Shown here in pieces: positions 49,201 to 61,380 of a stretch of 64,000 nucleotides of DNA. The translations under genes and the position numbers were made by a program. Origin of the DNA: Tyto alba (taxonomy: Eukaryota; Chordata; Aves; Strigiformes; Tytonidae); NCBI RefSeq assembly GCF_018691265.1, contig NW_024881283.1, forward strand, positions 9,233,731 to 9,297,730, in the 5' to 3' direction. Positions within the stretch are counted from its first letter, which is position 1, and every line of letters starts with the position of its first letter. The notes below the pieces were generated by a model. It was not told the origin of the DNA. It did no database searches and was given only the letters and a program-made list of their open reading frames with translations.

Positions 49201-51866
49201 AGAAGGAAGATGAAATTCCTCCTGTTCCTCACTGGAAGCAGCTGCAGTCAAAATACAAGTTATCATTCCTCTTAAGCTTTCAACCAACACACACAATTCA
49301 AATTTTTTCCCGATTCTGACGCATTCCTCTTCTCCAAGCAAGAGCATGGGCAATATCTTCTTGAAGAAACAATCATTTAACAAGGCCCATGCTCAAATCC
49401 CTTCTGCAAAACCTCAGCACTCCTGTTCCAAAGACCCAGAACAGCCAAGCTTGGCAGGACATTCTGCCTTGGTTTGACCTGGCTGCTAAACTCTCCTCAT
49501 GCCTTCCTCCCTCAATCTGCAGCCCAGGCAAATTTAAAGCATGGGGATCAACATGATGGCAGACAGAATATGAAATCATTCCCCAATGGCCTCATGCATG
49601 AAACAGTAATTCTGACATCACTGTTATTTAGTGTAGCAATAAAAAATAATATACACTAATGAGAAAGAAAAGCAGCAAACTCCATTCCTTGTTTTTATTA
49701 AGGGCCAGAACAAGAAGGTGAGGGTGGTAATAACAGCACAAATAATCATCCTGCATTTCTTCTGTACCTCTGGCCAAATGGATTATTGAGTGATTATTCC
49801 CTTAAGTTGCTTGGAGCCAACACTGACTGTGTGAGATTTTCAATGTGTTTTTCATTGGCTTAATTCTGCTCCTACTGTGAGGAACCAAACTAAACCAGTG
49901 CCAAAAATACCACTTCATAAGCTTGCCCTTGCTCCACAGTACGGCAAAAATCAATACACCAAAACAAATCAGCACAGAAATCCTCTACTCTACTTTCATC
50001 CTTCTTCATTCTTTGCCTCAGGTTTGCCACTGACATCACAAATATTTCTGGTGCATGGCTCCCCATTTGCAGCAGAACAGAAAGATCTGCTTTACCAAAC
50101 AGCTTTGCTGAAACCCACGTCTAAAAAACAGCTGCATTTGCACCCATCACCCCTTCAGATGTTCTCCACAGTGCCACGAGCACCAGTGCCCCTCGGCACG
50201 CCAGCAGACCCCAGGCCTGGCCCGTACGCTGGGGTCTGGGCACGCTGCTCCCCGCTCCTCCCGCAGCCTAGCTGCCTCCCCTCCGGGATATATCACCATC
50301 TTCCCTAACGCCACTAAGTGATAGAAAAGCGTCCCATCTGCCTATGAAAGGACTTGAGCACCAAAGACCCCACTGACTGCTCTGCTCACCTGGTTCAACC
50401 CACAACTGACCACTTCTTTCCCCCTAGAAAAAGAAGAGTCAAGCCAGGACAGTCCGCATCTCCGTCCCTTCGCACATGTTCTCACCCCCATCTGTTGCAT
50501 ATTCTACTGTTCGACTGTATCAAGTACAACTGTACCATATATTGTGACGCAGGCTCCCATTTTGGAGTGCAGGTGCCATAATTAAAACAGAGCACATTAT
50601 TTTTCTGGTAGGATGCCCACCATCAGCTCAGGCTGCAATCAAAATAGTTATTGCAGCTGGCAATCCAACAGCCTTTAAAGCATAAACGCTAGAGAAGTGT
50701 CTCAGAACATCTAATGAAAATGCATTGGATTGCATCGTTTAACCCAGCATTAAATTACACTACACCATACTTCAGTGATTTTTTTCCTGCATGTAATTTA
50801 AAGGCACCTATTAAAGAAAATATCCCATCAAATGAACCACTTTCTTCACTACATACAGTTTAAATGGCACAGTTCCAAAGTGCTAGTCTGACACCCCGGC
50901 ACCATCCCAGGACAATATTCAAGTGAAGTCAGGTGTTGACTGTGTTGAGAAAACAACAGCTCAGAGTGAGAGCTGCCCTTCGGGGTGGTCTTTGGAAAAG
51001 AGTCTGGAACGAGCAGTGAGTCCTCTTGCACCCTGGGTGCCCAGCTAACGCAGCAGCAGTCAGCCCGAAGTCATTTGAAAGGTGCATTCATGAAGTATTC
51101 TGCGAACTCATTGTCAACTGAGGCCGACGGGAAGAACCCAACAGCTTCCAATTGACGTTAGCTGAATAAGGCACATAAAAACGTTCAGAGAGCTGGCTCA
51201 TGTGTACGTAGAAATAAGGAAACTCACTGGCTTCAGCGAAAGGCTATCTGTATGTTTAATCTTTCCTCCGAAAAATGGGTATGAGTGATATTAATTAACA
51301 TTTACAGCTTTCTCAATCTTGATGAAAAGGATGTGTAAGCATTGTACTCCAGCTGCTGCAGGGAGAGCACCTTTAGAAATACATATGTCTGTATGTTTAA
51401 ACATTAAAGTCTTAGGGGAAACTGGGAACAGCCACACACCCAATCAGTGGTCACTCACAGATGTCCTCCTCAAGACTGCATCATGGAATGTATGTCAAGA
51501 ATAAAAGAACAGATGTAAGAGATCACAGAATTTACCCACAGCAATCCATCCCATCTCAGATGTCATTACATGTAGCAGATTTTTTTTTTTGTTTTATTAA
51601 AGATACAGTTGCTGGTGGATGCAAGTCGAAGTAGTCTACAGGGAGAGCAAAAAAATCTTGTTATTCCTATCGATGTCTTAGTTTTAGAAATCATCTTTCA
51701 TCCTGAAGGAGTTGAACACCTCCTCCAAATCATGGGCCAAATCCCAAGACAACCACTGCACATTTTAAATACTACTCCACAAAGCAGGCAAAAAAAGCAA
51801 CCCCCATAGGTTTCCTAGGCTCAAGGACTTCAATATGTGCAGTAAATCTGAAGCTGACAGGTCTTT

Positions 51867-51871
51867 GTTTC
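51867..51871. repeat. Left target-site duplication of the LTR (GTTTC)
   Basis: GTTTC immediately before the LTR start is repeated exactly after its end at 52951-52955. Together the pair fixes the insertion boundaries to the base. Confidence 0.9.
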
Positions 51872-52028
51872 TGTCCTGGGTTGAGTGAGTGGTGGAGTTT
51901 TTTGGTGGCAGGGGAGGGGGCTATCGGGGCGGCCCCCTGGGAGAAGCTTCTCGAAGCTCCCCCAGCTCCACATCAGCTCCACTTCTGTTTGGGAAATTGA
52001 GCCAATCGGCTGCACCTCTGCGATAATG

Positions 52029-52035
52029 TATTTAA
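52029..52035 (+). promoter_or_regulatory. TATA-like box in the LTR
   Basis: TATTTAA lies about 160 bp into the LTR in the sense direction, where a U3 promoter would be expected upstream of the poly(A) signal. Whether it is active cannot be told from sequence. Confidence 0.45.
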
Positions 52036-52365
52036 GAAGGGACGTGGTGACGGGCAGTGGGACTGGTGAGGAGGAGTTGCTGCAGCTGCGTGAACACCAA
52101 GGTCAGTGGAGGAACAGAGGAAGAAAGGAGGGGGGAGGTGTGCCGGAGCAGAGACCCCCCTGTATCCTGTGGGGAGACGGCAGGGCGGCCCCCCCCTGCC
52201 ACCCATGAAGATCTACGATGGAGCAGACATTGATTTACAGCCTGTTGTTCCTGCTCAGCTGATCAAGGTTCTGTGCCCGAAGAAGGCCGGGGTCTCATGG
52301 GAAAAGGCAGCCCCGCTGCTGTAATTCAGCGCTGGGAGGATTGCAGCATGAGGGGGAGTCCCACG

Positions 52366-52500
52366 CCGGAGCAGCTCGGGAAGGGCTGCAGCCGTGGGAG
52401 AGAATCCAGTCGGAGGAAGTTGGTGACCCATGACGGAGCAGTGTGGGGAACGCTGCAGCCCGTGGGAGGAACTCATGTTGGAGAAAGTTTGTGGAGGACT
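52366..52500 (+). repeat. Degenerate tandem units inside the LTR
   Basis: Two units start with cggagcag at 52367 and 52434, 67 bp apart. Each continues through a ctgcagcc(c)gtgggag core and a ggag-a-agtt segment. A less similar third start, tggagcag, is at about 52532. Internal repeats of this kind are typical of this avian LTR family. Confidence 0.7.
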
Positions 52501-52755
52501 GTCTGCTGTGAGAGGGGGACCACAATCACAATGGAGCAGGGGGAACAAGTTCCGGACACTCCCCTCACCGAAGATGAAGGAAGTGGCAGCACTGACTGCA
52601 CCCCCCATTCCCTGCCCCTGCGCCCCTGGGGGAGGAGGTAGAGATATCGGGAGCAGAGCTGAGCCCGGGAAGAAGGGAGGGGTGGGGGGAAGGTGTTCTC
52701 AAGATGTGGCAATGCTTTTCACTGTCCTACTCTGTTATGTGTTGTTAGTGTCTGT

Positions 52756-52761
52756 AATAAA
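52756..52761 (+). terminator. LTR polyadenylation signal AATAAA
   Basis: AATAAA followed by a T-rich stretch (gttctttttttccttcccc) is a normal retroviral R/U5 polyadenylation arrangement. It sets the LTR orientation as plus strand. Confidence 0.75.
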
Positions 52762-52950
52762 TGTATGTTCTTTTTTTCCTTCCCCTAACGAGTCTGCCTT
52801 TTGCTCATGATCATAAAAGGGGGATTTTCCCCCATCCCAGCCCTATCTCAAACCCCAAGCCTGGCTCTCTGTCCCTTCTCATTGCCGGAGGAGAAGGGAG
52901 AGAGAGGTGCTGCATTGTGGTTGGCTGTCAATCAGGCGTAAACCACAACA

Positions 52951-52955
52951 GTTTC
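52951..52955. repeat. Right target-site duplication of the LTR (GTTTC)
   Basis: GTTTC directly after the terminal CACAACA of the LTR, identical to the left copy. The lack of any mismatch suggests an insertion that is not very old. Confidence 0.9.
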
Positions 52956-53364
52956 TCACATACCACTGGTAACCCCATCTCCAGGAGGGCTTTCCATGCC
53001 ACCACTCTGCTGCCCAGCCAGTAACCTGCTCCAGTGTCCTCACGCCTCCTCCAGCCCCTTCCTCCCCGTCACCCCACACTTCTCTGCCCAGTGCATCCCA
53101 GCAGCTCGGCCACCGGCTGCTGCTGCCTCAGCTTCTTGCACACAGCCGATCCCTTCTATTTTCAGCAGGGAGAACTGGGCTGATCTTTTCCCCCCCCGTT
53201 TTCAGTAAGTGTGGATCAAAGACACACACCTGAGCAGACTGCTAACTCTCTGTTAGTGCTTCCTCAGGCTTGTCTGGTCCAGAATATTTTCCTCAGAAGT
53301 TCTGTTCTTCTCCCTTCCTCGGTATTTTTTAAAGAAACATGCAGTTACAATAAAATGGTAGCAC

Positions 53365-53384
53365 TTTTTTTTTTTTTTTTTTTT
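53365..53384. repeat. T20 homopolymer
   Basis: Twenty consecutive T residues on the plus strand between the solo LTR and the CR1 fragment. Confidence 0.9.
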
Positions 53385-53560
53385 CCCACCATATTGACAG
53401 AGTAACTGGGATGATGAATTTTCCAATTAATCATCGATAAAACAAGCAGAGCATAATCTGAGATTACTTCCAGTTTATGTATGCTACAGACACTTAAAAG
53501 CCTGTTCTGCCTGCAAGGCACACCTCACTGGTATTACTTAGACAGTTATCAGACTCAAAC

Positions 53561-54210
53561 CGGTCTGGGTTGGAGGGGACCTCAAAGCCCCCCCAGTGCC
53601 CCCCCCTGCCCCAGGCAGGGCCCCCTTCCCCCAGCCCAGGGGGCTCCCAGCCCCGTCCAACCTGGCCTTGAACCCTTCCAGGGAGGGGGCACCCACAGCT
53701 GCTCTGGGCACCCGGGGCCAGCGCCTCACCCCCCGCACAGGGAACAATTTTTGCCTTAGATCTCACCTCAATCTCCCCTCTGCCAGTTTAAAGCTGTTAC
53801 CCCTCATCCTACCCCCACCCCCTGATCCAGAGTCCCCCCACACCTCTCCTGCCCCCCCTTTAAGCCCTGGGAGGCCGCTCGAAGGTCCCCCCGGAGCCTT
53901 CTCTTCCCCAGGCTGAACCCCCCCAACTCTCTCAGCCCGGCCCCCCAGGGGAGCTGCTCCAGACCCCCCAGCATCTCCGTGGCCTCCTCTGGCCCCACTC
54001 GAGCAGCTCCGGGTCCTTCTGCTGTTGGGGGCCCCCGAGCTGGCCCCAGCACTGCAGGGGGGTCTCCCCAGAGCGGAGCAGAGGGGGACAATCCCCCCCC
54101 TGGCCCTGCTGCCCCCCCTGCTCTGGCTGCAGCCCAGGGCACGGGTGGGTTCTGGGCTGCCAGCGCACGGGGCTGGCTCATTTTGCCATCCACCCATACC
54201 CCCAAGTCCT
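53561..54210 (-). mobile_element. CR1 LINE, 3' untranslated fragment
   Basis: The plus strand is the reverse complement of an avian CR1 3' region: ggtctgggttggaggggacc at the low end, then ccaacctggccttgaaccct, tccagggagggggcaccc, a cccaggctgaacccccccaa segment, and finally gccatccacccataccccca with aagtcct at the high end. It is cut at the high-coordinate (5') side within the untranslated region, so no reverse transcriptase sequence is present. The short octamer repeats that normally end a CR1 are missing at the low end, so it appears trimmed at both ends. It is very GC-rich, and the many open frames through it have no meaning. Confidence 0.88.
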
Positions 54211-55439
54211 GTAATTTTCATCCCTGTAAACTGAAATGATGTTCTAGACAAAAAAAAAAATCTCAGCCAACTCAAAAGGATACTGTAATGACATAAGAAA
54301 TACAGTATCAGTTCACATTTGGATTTACTCAACTTGTTGGAATGATTTATGCTCAAAACCAAGCGGCTTTTATTTTTGAGTCAAGCTACAAACAAATCCT
54401 GCACAAGTATCTTCAGAGGCATGTTGCAAGCAGCAGTAACTCCTTGTATATTCTCTGTTCATATTTCACCAAGCAACTCCAAGTGACTTTGCTGCCAACC
54501 AACGCCACATGTCCCATTTTATTCCATACTACTTTCCAACCATCGCCTCTGCCCAGCTGGTTGCTAATTAAGTCGCTTCTAAAATATAATCCATTGGCTC
54601 TGACATAAATAACTATAGATTTTTCTTATCAAGACAGTAACAAGCATTAGGGAAAAAAAAAAAAGCTTTCTCTGTCCCCTAAACTCGCTCACGATGACAT
54701 AAACTACACCTACATTTTTTTCAGAAAGTTAATCTATGGCTTTGCAAGCAGTTCTCAATCTAACACCGTACAACCCAACCCCACGTGCCAGTGTGGCTTA
54801 AGAATCAACTGCACTTTCTTCCCTTCTCCAAGCCAAGTATAATTCATCAAGCCACAAGAGTCCTTTGCTTACCTCTGACACTGACAAAGGCTTCATTAAC
54901 TAACACAGTCTCTAAGGAGAGTCACAGGGCTCATAAATCCCAGCCTGGATAGACTTTTTCGCTCGTTTAAAATGGGGTTTGGGTCAATTCCCACTAGAAA
55001 AGTGTTATTTATAGAGCCTAAAGCCAGCACAGCCATCTCAAATATATGAGGCCTTCACAGCTCAAGCTGGAAACAGGTACTAAGCATCAAATTTCAATAA
55101 ATTTAATTTTCCATACAATGCAATAAAGTAGGAAGGCCATGGATTTGGATTTATTATTTTTATCATGTCCCTTCCAAGCTCATTCCTCCTGTGCTTTCTC
55201 AAGTAACAGTAAGATACAAGCAGGTATCTGACAAACTTTGGCATTCTCCATCTTGTTATTACAAACCAAAACAGAAAAACACAAATCCATTGAAAAGTTC
55301 ACCGAGTTTTAGGAACCTCTTGGCAAATATGAGCTGATGATATTCTGAGTAAACAAAGACAAGTTTGGATAAAAACCAAGTAAGGCTCAGCAGTGTCAAT
55401 TCAAAACTTGGCAGTTTTAGGTTATTTCTGGCTTTCTTC

Positions 55440-55457
55440 AAAAAAAAAAAAAAAAAA
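55440..55457. repeat. A18 homopolymer
   Basis: Eighteen consecutive A residues on the plus strand in the intron upstream of exon A. Confidence 0.9.
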
Positions 55458-58400
55458 TCATCAGGGGTGTGAAATCTAGTGAATGGGAAAAATAAGTCCT
55501 TGGAACCCCATGCAAATCACACAAGGCTTACTGCTAAACAAAATGCAACTGGTGAACAACAAGAAAACATCACCATACTGGAAGTGTTGCAAATACCCCA
55601 ATATTTACACCAGCGCTTTAGTAACATCAACTCCTCTGCTGCATGCTATGCAAAAACCAGCATCCTGCGGCCTCAAGAACTTTACATTTAAATAGACATG
55701 AATGTTCAAAACAGCTTTAAACGCAAACAAGGCAGAGTAAATACTCAAGTTCTCAGGCCAAAAGCATTCTGAACAGAAACACCACTAACTCGCCTTTGAG
55801 CTTGTTCACCTGAGAGGCAGCACTGAAACCACCACGCTCTCGGGTATGGCACCAGCCTGCTGAAAGATTTCAGGCGACCCTCGGAACCCCGAGCTCCTTC
55901 CACACCCCAGTCCCTGCCGTATGCAATCCCGAGCCCCCACCAGTCTGGCAGGGACGCTTAGGCGCCTCAAAGGGAGCATATCGAGGTTCCCAGACAAGAG
56001 GCACCAAGTCTCAGATTTATGGCAGACAGGTACTGTGGGACTGAAGATAAGACATAAATTACCATTAGATTCAAATACTGATGTAGGCAACACAATCGAG
56101 CAAAAACTTTAGTCATGGCTTTGTTAGTATATGCGCTTACTACACTTGCATCTGTGTTCTTCCTGTTTTCTCTATCTAAATCTCAAGAAGCTAAAGCTAC
56201 ACAAGTGTAAAGAGCCAAAGCTGACATGCAGAGTGAATCCAGGTCTCATCTGCCAAGTCTGTGCATCCCTTTTACTCCTTATGCATTCAAAATCAGGATT
56301 TGAACCGACTTTAGTCATCGGACTTGAGAGAATCTTTACTTCCCCCGAGCGAATATTAAGCTGCAGCATCAGGCAAGCACTGTTCTGCCTACACAATCCC
56401 GGGACAGACAGCTGAGATCCACCTTGAGATTTCCATATAAACTGCAGTCTCACTTCCCACCACAAATACAGGTGATGCCTACGCTAATTGCTTAAGATTT
56501 TAATTTATAATAACACATAATAAAATAAAATTTAATGGCAACAGATGAGAAGGAAACAGTGGAAATTTACTTTCTATAAAGCGAAGTTGAAAAGAAGCAC
56601 CCAAATGGAACAAAACCAATACAAACTGTCCTCGACAGCCAGTGCAAAGAAGTAGGCTAAGAAATTTGATTTTTAGAAGATGTGTTATATCGTGAAAAAA
56701 TGAAATAAATACCATCGTTCCTGTTGATGAAGATTTATCCAAAAAGACTGTAATATTGATTTATAGCATATCTAATTATTTACTCACTTGCACCTTGTGT
56801 GACCACTGAATATTGAGCAGAAATGGGATAAAAACATTGCCAACTGCTGCTGGTGGTGGGAGAGCCCAGTATCGCACAACAAACTAGAGGGGATAAGCCC
56901 TGGGTCTGAATCCAGCAGCTGCTTGCCCAGGAGCTCCTCACTTCATTCTGTTTTCATACTCCTCCTTTGCCACACATACAGACACTGGGAACAACTTCAG
57001 CAGGAGGATGTCTTGCCACGCACCTGGATAGCTAAAGGGCCTGATTTAAATAGCTAAAGAAGTACTACGTAAAAATGCTAGAAAAAACAGCATTTCACAC
57101 TTCCATTTACACACAGATCAGTGACAACATAAGCTACTGAAGAGTTCAAATAAAAATATTTATCTCCTTCCTCAACCTTTTATTCCACTACGGCAGCTCT
57201 AATCAGCTGTAAGCCCAAATATTATAGAGATTGCTAAAGATGTAAGGACAATTACTGCATCTTTGGCCAGCAGAAGCCTTTATGTTTTCCAAACAGCTAT
57301 GAAAGTGCAAACAGACAATTACATTCTTCATTAAGAAAAAGAAACCGATGTCAGCAGTTGCTCCTGCAACACATCAAAATCCAATTCTGAATAGTCTAAA
57401 AGGAGCTGGGCCACCCTCTGCCACCCAACAGGAGCATAATGAATTAGAGTCAATGGGCACTGAAGATTTGTCAATTCTCTATTTGAGACCGCAAGTAATA
57501 GCACTCCACAATTTCATTGTATCTTCAACGATCTACTAAGATTGTATCATCTCCTGGAGACTTTCATTAATTTTGATAAGAAGGGAAATATACACTCTCT
57601 AAGAGGTGCTTTGCCTGAGAAACTCTCGAGGTCAGACCTTGTAGATACCAAAGCTCTTGACCTAAAGATTCACTGCATTCAGAAGATAAAATGAAAGCAC
57701 ATCTGTTTTTCCTCCCTTCAGGAAAATGGATTTAAAGGCACGGCTGTGAATTTCATCTGTTTTGAACTTCAATTCTCTTTCCCCACCCTAGCACACAGAC
57801 TCTCCAACTGGGGGCTTTTAACCATTTTACAAATTCAAGCTGCAAAAGTAAAACATTATGTCATTTTAAAGACAGGAAGACGAGATCAGTCATTTGCCCA
57901 ATGCCGCTGAGCAGAGCAGCTCCACCACTCTGCTGCACCACTCACAGCACCCTCTGCATGGGAGACTGACACTAATTAGCAGTGAAGAACGTGGCCATCT
58001 TGATGGTAGCTGATGTCAATATCTATTGTCTGGAAATGAAATTATTTTTGAAGACCCAATTCTGTACTAATAAAGAGACTTTTTGTACAGGTTCTTACAC
58101 AAGCAGGATCAGACTGTAGTCACCTTCCCACCAAACAGTTCTGCAATAACACAGCAATTGGGCGATCCGAGTTCAATAATCAATAGCTCACGGCTAATAA
58201 CTCACTGCACTGGCCGAGGCAGCCCACTGAACTTCCCTGGGCTGCTTTCGCCTTTCTACAACAATACAGTAGACCTGTTCCTTCCCAAAGCACTGTAACT
58301 TAAAAATGAGAAGCACCATGCAAGGGCTAAAGGTTAGTTCCATTTCTTTCCTTCCACTGCTAAAAAAAAAAAAAAATCTAATCTCCTTGGTCTGACCCCA

Positions 58401-60052
58401 AAAGCTCACCCACTGGTTTTGTAAACTGCCACTCCTGCTAGAAGAATAAAAGCAGCCGTCTAAAATAAATAACGAAAAATGTCTGTGACTATCATGTTAA
58501 GCACCAGATATACATATGCATCAAAAGATGATGATCTTTATCTGTACAGAAAAATTAGGAGAACACCAGCAGCTATTGTCTTTATCATCAGCCATCTTTG
58601 ATAAGGAAAGGAGCAACCCCACAGAAGGGGTGTGAGATCTCACCATGCAGATGCAGCTTCCTCGGGACACTGCAGATGTGGGCAGGGCACACCTCTGCTG
58701 ATCATAGATCAGATCACGTTCAGACTTCACAATGCTCTACTTCTGTCGCCTAAAAGGCTGGCAATCCCCGTATTAAAAGTCCACCTGAAGTAAAACCCAC
58801 TTCAGCAATTACTTCATATTATCAAAAGCCAAGCCCAGCGTTGTCAGACAATGCAGATAAACTGCCAGAGGAAAATCTGAAGAGGGAAATGTAATAAATT
58901 ATGCTACGAGAAGTTAACAGTAAAGTCCAATAAAGCTCCTGTCTGCTGTCCTACAGCAGGGCACTTGAGGGGCACTTCCCCTTCCACCCCTCCATAGCTC
59001 AACATCAAAGGAACAGCGGGCTTTCATGAGTTGCATCAACCTGGGCACGGAAGACTAAAGGACACCAAGATCCCCCCCCCCGAATTTCTACATACTACTA
59101 AAATTCACCTGTTTAAAACCTACCTCAATTACTAATGGCATTCAGTGCTCACGGAACTATCAAAAGCAGACTGTTCCACTGCAGAGACTTAATTAAAATC
59201 TATTAGATGCTGTCCAATTACAGAAAATCTTTCTATACTTAATACACTTAGCATACCTTAATACGAAGCAAGAGTCGTGGTCAAGGTTTGCTAGCAGATT
59301 TTACCTGTAAACAATGCTTACATCAGCAGTTTAGAGGGAAAACAACAATTATTTTGAAAGCAAAGTATTATTTGAAGAATAGCAACACATTAAGACCCAG
59401 CAGTATACAACCCCCTGTAGTAAACACTGCAGGGGAGAGCCACACCTGGAAGAATTTCTATAGTTCCAGTTTTCCACAAGATCCTATTTTACCAGATATG
59501 GTCCAGACCACAGCGCAATGGCAGGCCTTGACACAGACAAGTTGTGTTCCTGCAGGACAAGTCATGTTGCGAGAGAGCAGATCTTTAACCCTTAAACTAG
59601 GACCAAAGCTACTCTATCACCTTACCTCTTCATCTGCTTAACAGGCTGCCCGAAGATCAGAATCAGGCCTCCTCCTAAGCCTGCTATATACAGCGTGGTG
59701 GCAGGGAAAAAGCTCCCACGTCAATTTAATCATCAGCTTTTATCACTCATCCTGATGGACACTCTCCTAATAAATACGGAAAAATTTAATATAGCCTCTC
59801 AAAGTTGAAAACCCTAGATGCAGCCGCACTAACTCCATTAACTTTCCTGGACTTGCAGATGTAGTTGCATCAATTATCTCCCAGATAAAGTTTAAATATT
59901 CAGCACTTCCTCAGAACAAAACACAGGGCCATTGGCTAAAGGCCCTGATGCCACTGGAGCAGCTCAAACAAATAACTTCTCAGGAAAAACTGTATTTTAT
60001 TCTACAAAGCAGAGAACAAATTTAAGTGGGTTTTGTTGCGTTTTTGGTTGTT

Positions 60053-60053
<1 letters not shown>

Positions 60054-60085
<32 letters not shown>
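60054..60085. repeat. C32 homopolymer (G32 on the transcript strand)
   Basis: Thirty-two uninterrupted C residues on the plus strand after a gtttttggttgttt stretch. On the minus strand, the direction of CSMD2 transcription, it is G32, which can fold into a quadruplex. Such runs are also hard to sequence, so the length may be inexact. Confidence 0.9.
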
Positions 60086-60087
<2 letters not shown>

Positions 60088-61356
60088 GGAGTTAATGTGA
60101 AGTGACAAAAGACTCTAAGGGGAAAAGGGAGGTGGGATTCTGAAGTTCACTAAAGGATGTAGCTAGTCCTCCATTTTTTTTTTTTTTATCTTTATCCTTA
60201 GTAAAAAGAACTGTAGTCACCTTGGAGACATGAGGTAGCTACAAAGGAATATGTCACAGGACCAAAGGTGACTCGACACAAAACCCTAATAAGTTCTGTC
60301 TATCACCAAATGCTCTTTCTCCTGGAATTTCTTTAACAGTATTGAACCCCAGAAAACCCAGTACCTGTGAAGCCAGAACCCCAGAACATTATTTTAACCC
60401 ATGTTTGCACCTCTGCAAGCAAAAGCATGGCACATGGGGGGGAATTCTCTCCTTTGCTGTTCCCTTTGTTCCCTCTTCCCTTCCACTGTTTAAGATCAAA
60501 AGCTTTGTTCTCTTGATTGGTAATTAAATACAAGTCACCCGGTCCAATTCCTCAAAGAGTAATTAAAAGGTTATGAAGGAGAAACAGGCAATATGTAGGT
60601 ATTCCTGTCGTAGCTGTAACTAGGTCACCCCAGTACATCATTGAACTCTTATCACTAGTATCACGTAATTTTTAGTTCAAACAAAATACTTAATCTTTCA
60701 GTCAATTAAATATGGCCAAAGAGATCGTATGGCTTCTAACTGCATACACAGCATATTGATCGCAATCCTCCTCTTAACTCTTCAGTCATTTGTCAGGGAA
60801 GAAGGATGAGTATCTCTAATAAGCAACAGCTGCTTTGAAAGAAGACACTGTGCATAATGTTGAGGCATGAACTAGAAGTTACAAAGAGCTAAAGGCCGTA
60901 TGGATTTCTTCTTCGTTTTCAGTATGAAGTTACTGCAGTAATGATTTGCATCACTTTCTCTAACACCGCACATTCCATCGACATCAGAACGGGACAGCTC
61001 CTCCCAGCTGTGTAAATACACATTTCCTAGTAACTTCTGTGGAAATGCAAACTGTACTATTGGGGTTCTGGCTATAATAAACACTTAGTTTTCTTGATAA
61101 GCTAGCTCAAACAAACATTTTCTTCAAATAAATTCAGTATCATTGAAACATTTCCTTTGACCAGGAAAGGAAGACCAGAAAAAATAAAACGCAATTACCT
61201 ATCCACATCATTTGGGAAGGAAAGCCCATGGGCTGCAAGATCAGAGAGGTTACCCCAGCACTCTTCTGCACATATGCAGGTGAGCAGTGTCTCCTAGTAG
61301 AAAAGATTGCATTGTCCCTTGGGCTTTCCAAATCAGTTTTAAACATCTTTGGAAGG

Positions 61357-61380
61357 AAAAAAAAAAAAAAAAAAAAAAAA
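61357..61380. repeat. A24 homopolymer
   Basis: Twenty-four consecutive A residues on the plus strand, preceded by ggaagg. Confidence 0.95.

Larger units (their letters stand above)
51872..52950 (+). mobile_element. Solo LTR of an avian ERVL-type endogenous retrovirus
   Basis: This 1079-bp element begins TGTCCTGGG and ends CCACAACA, the TG...CA ends of a retroviral LTR, and is flanked by a perfect 5-bp target-site duplication, GTTTC. A 5-bp duplication fits ERVL-type elements. Inside are a TATA-like TATTTAA at 52029-52035, a poly(A) signal AATAAA at 52756-52761, and degenerate internal repeats around 52367 and 52434 built on 'cggagcag...ctgcagcc...gtgggag'. The block gaagaagggaggggtgggg before the poly(A) signal matches an LTR family I know from many birds. 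No gag, pol or env sequence lies next to it, so it is a solo LTR left after recombination between two LTRs. It lies antisense to CSMD2. Confidence 0.9.

Noticed and set aside
52273..52810. Overlapping open frames of 117-126 codons on both strands
   Set aside because: They lie in the solo LTR, which is noncoding; no gag, pol or env similarity is visible.
53763..54362. Minus-strand open frame of 199 codons
   Set aside because: It lies almost wholly in the CR1 untranslated fragment; openness comes from the high GC content and it does not encode reverse transcriptase.
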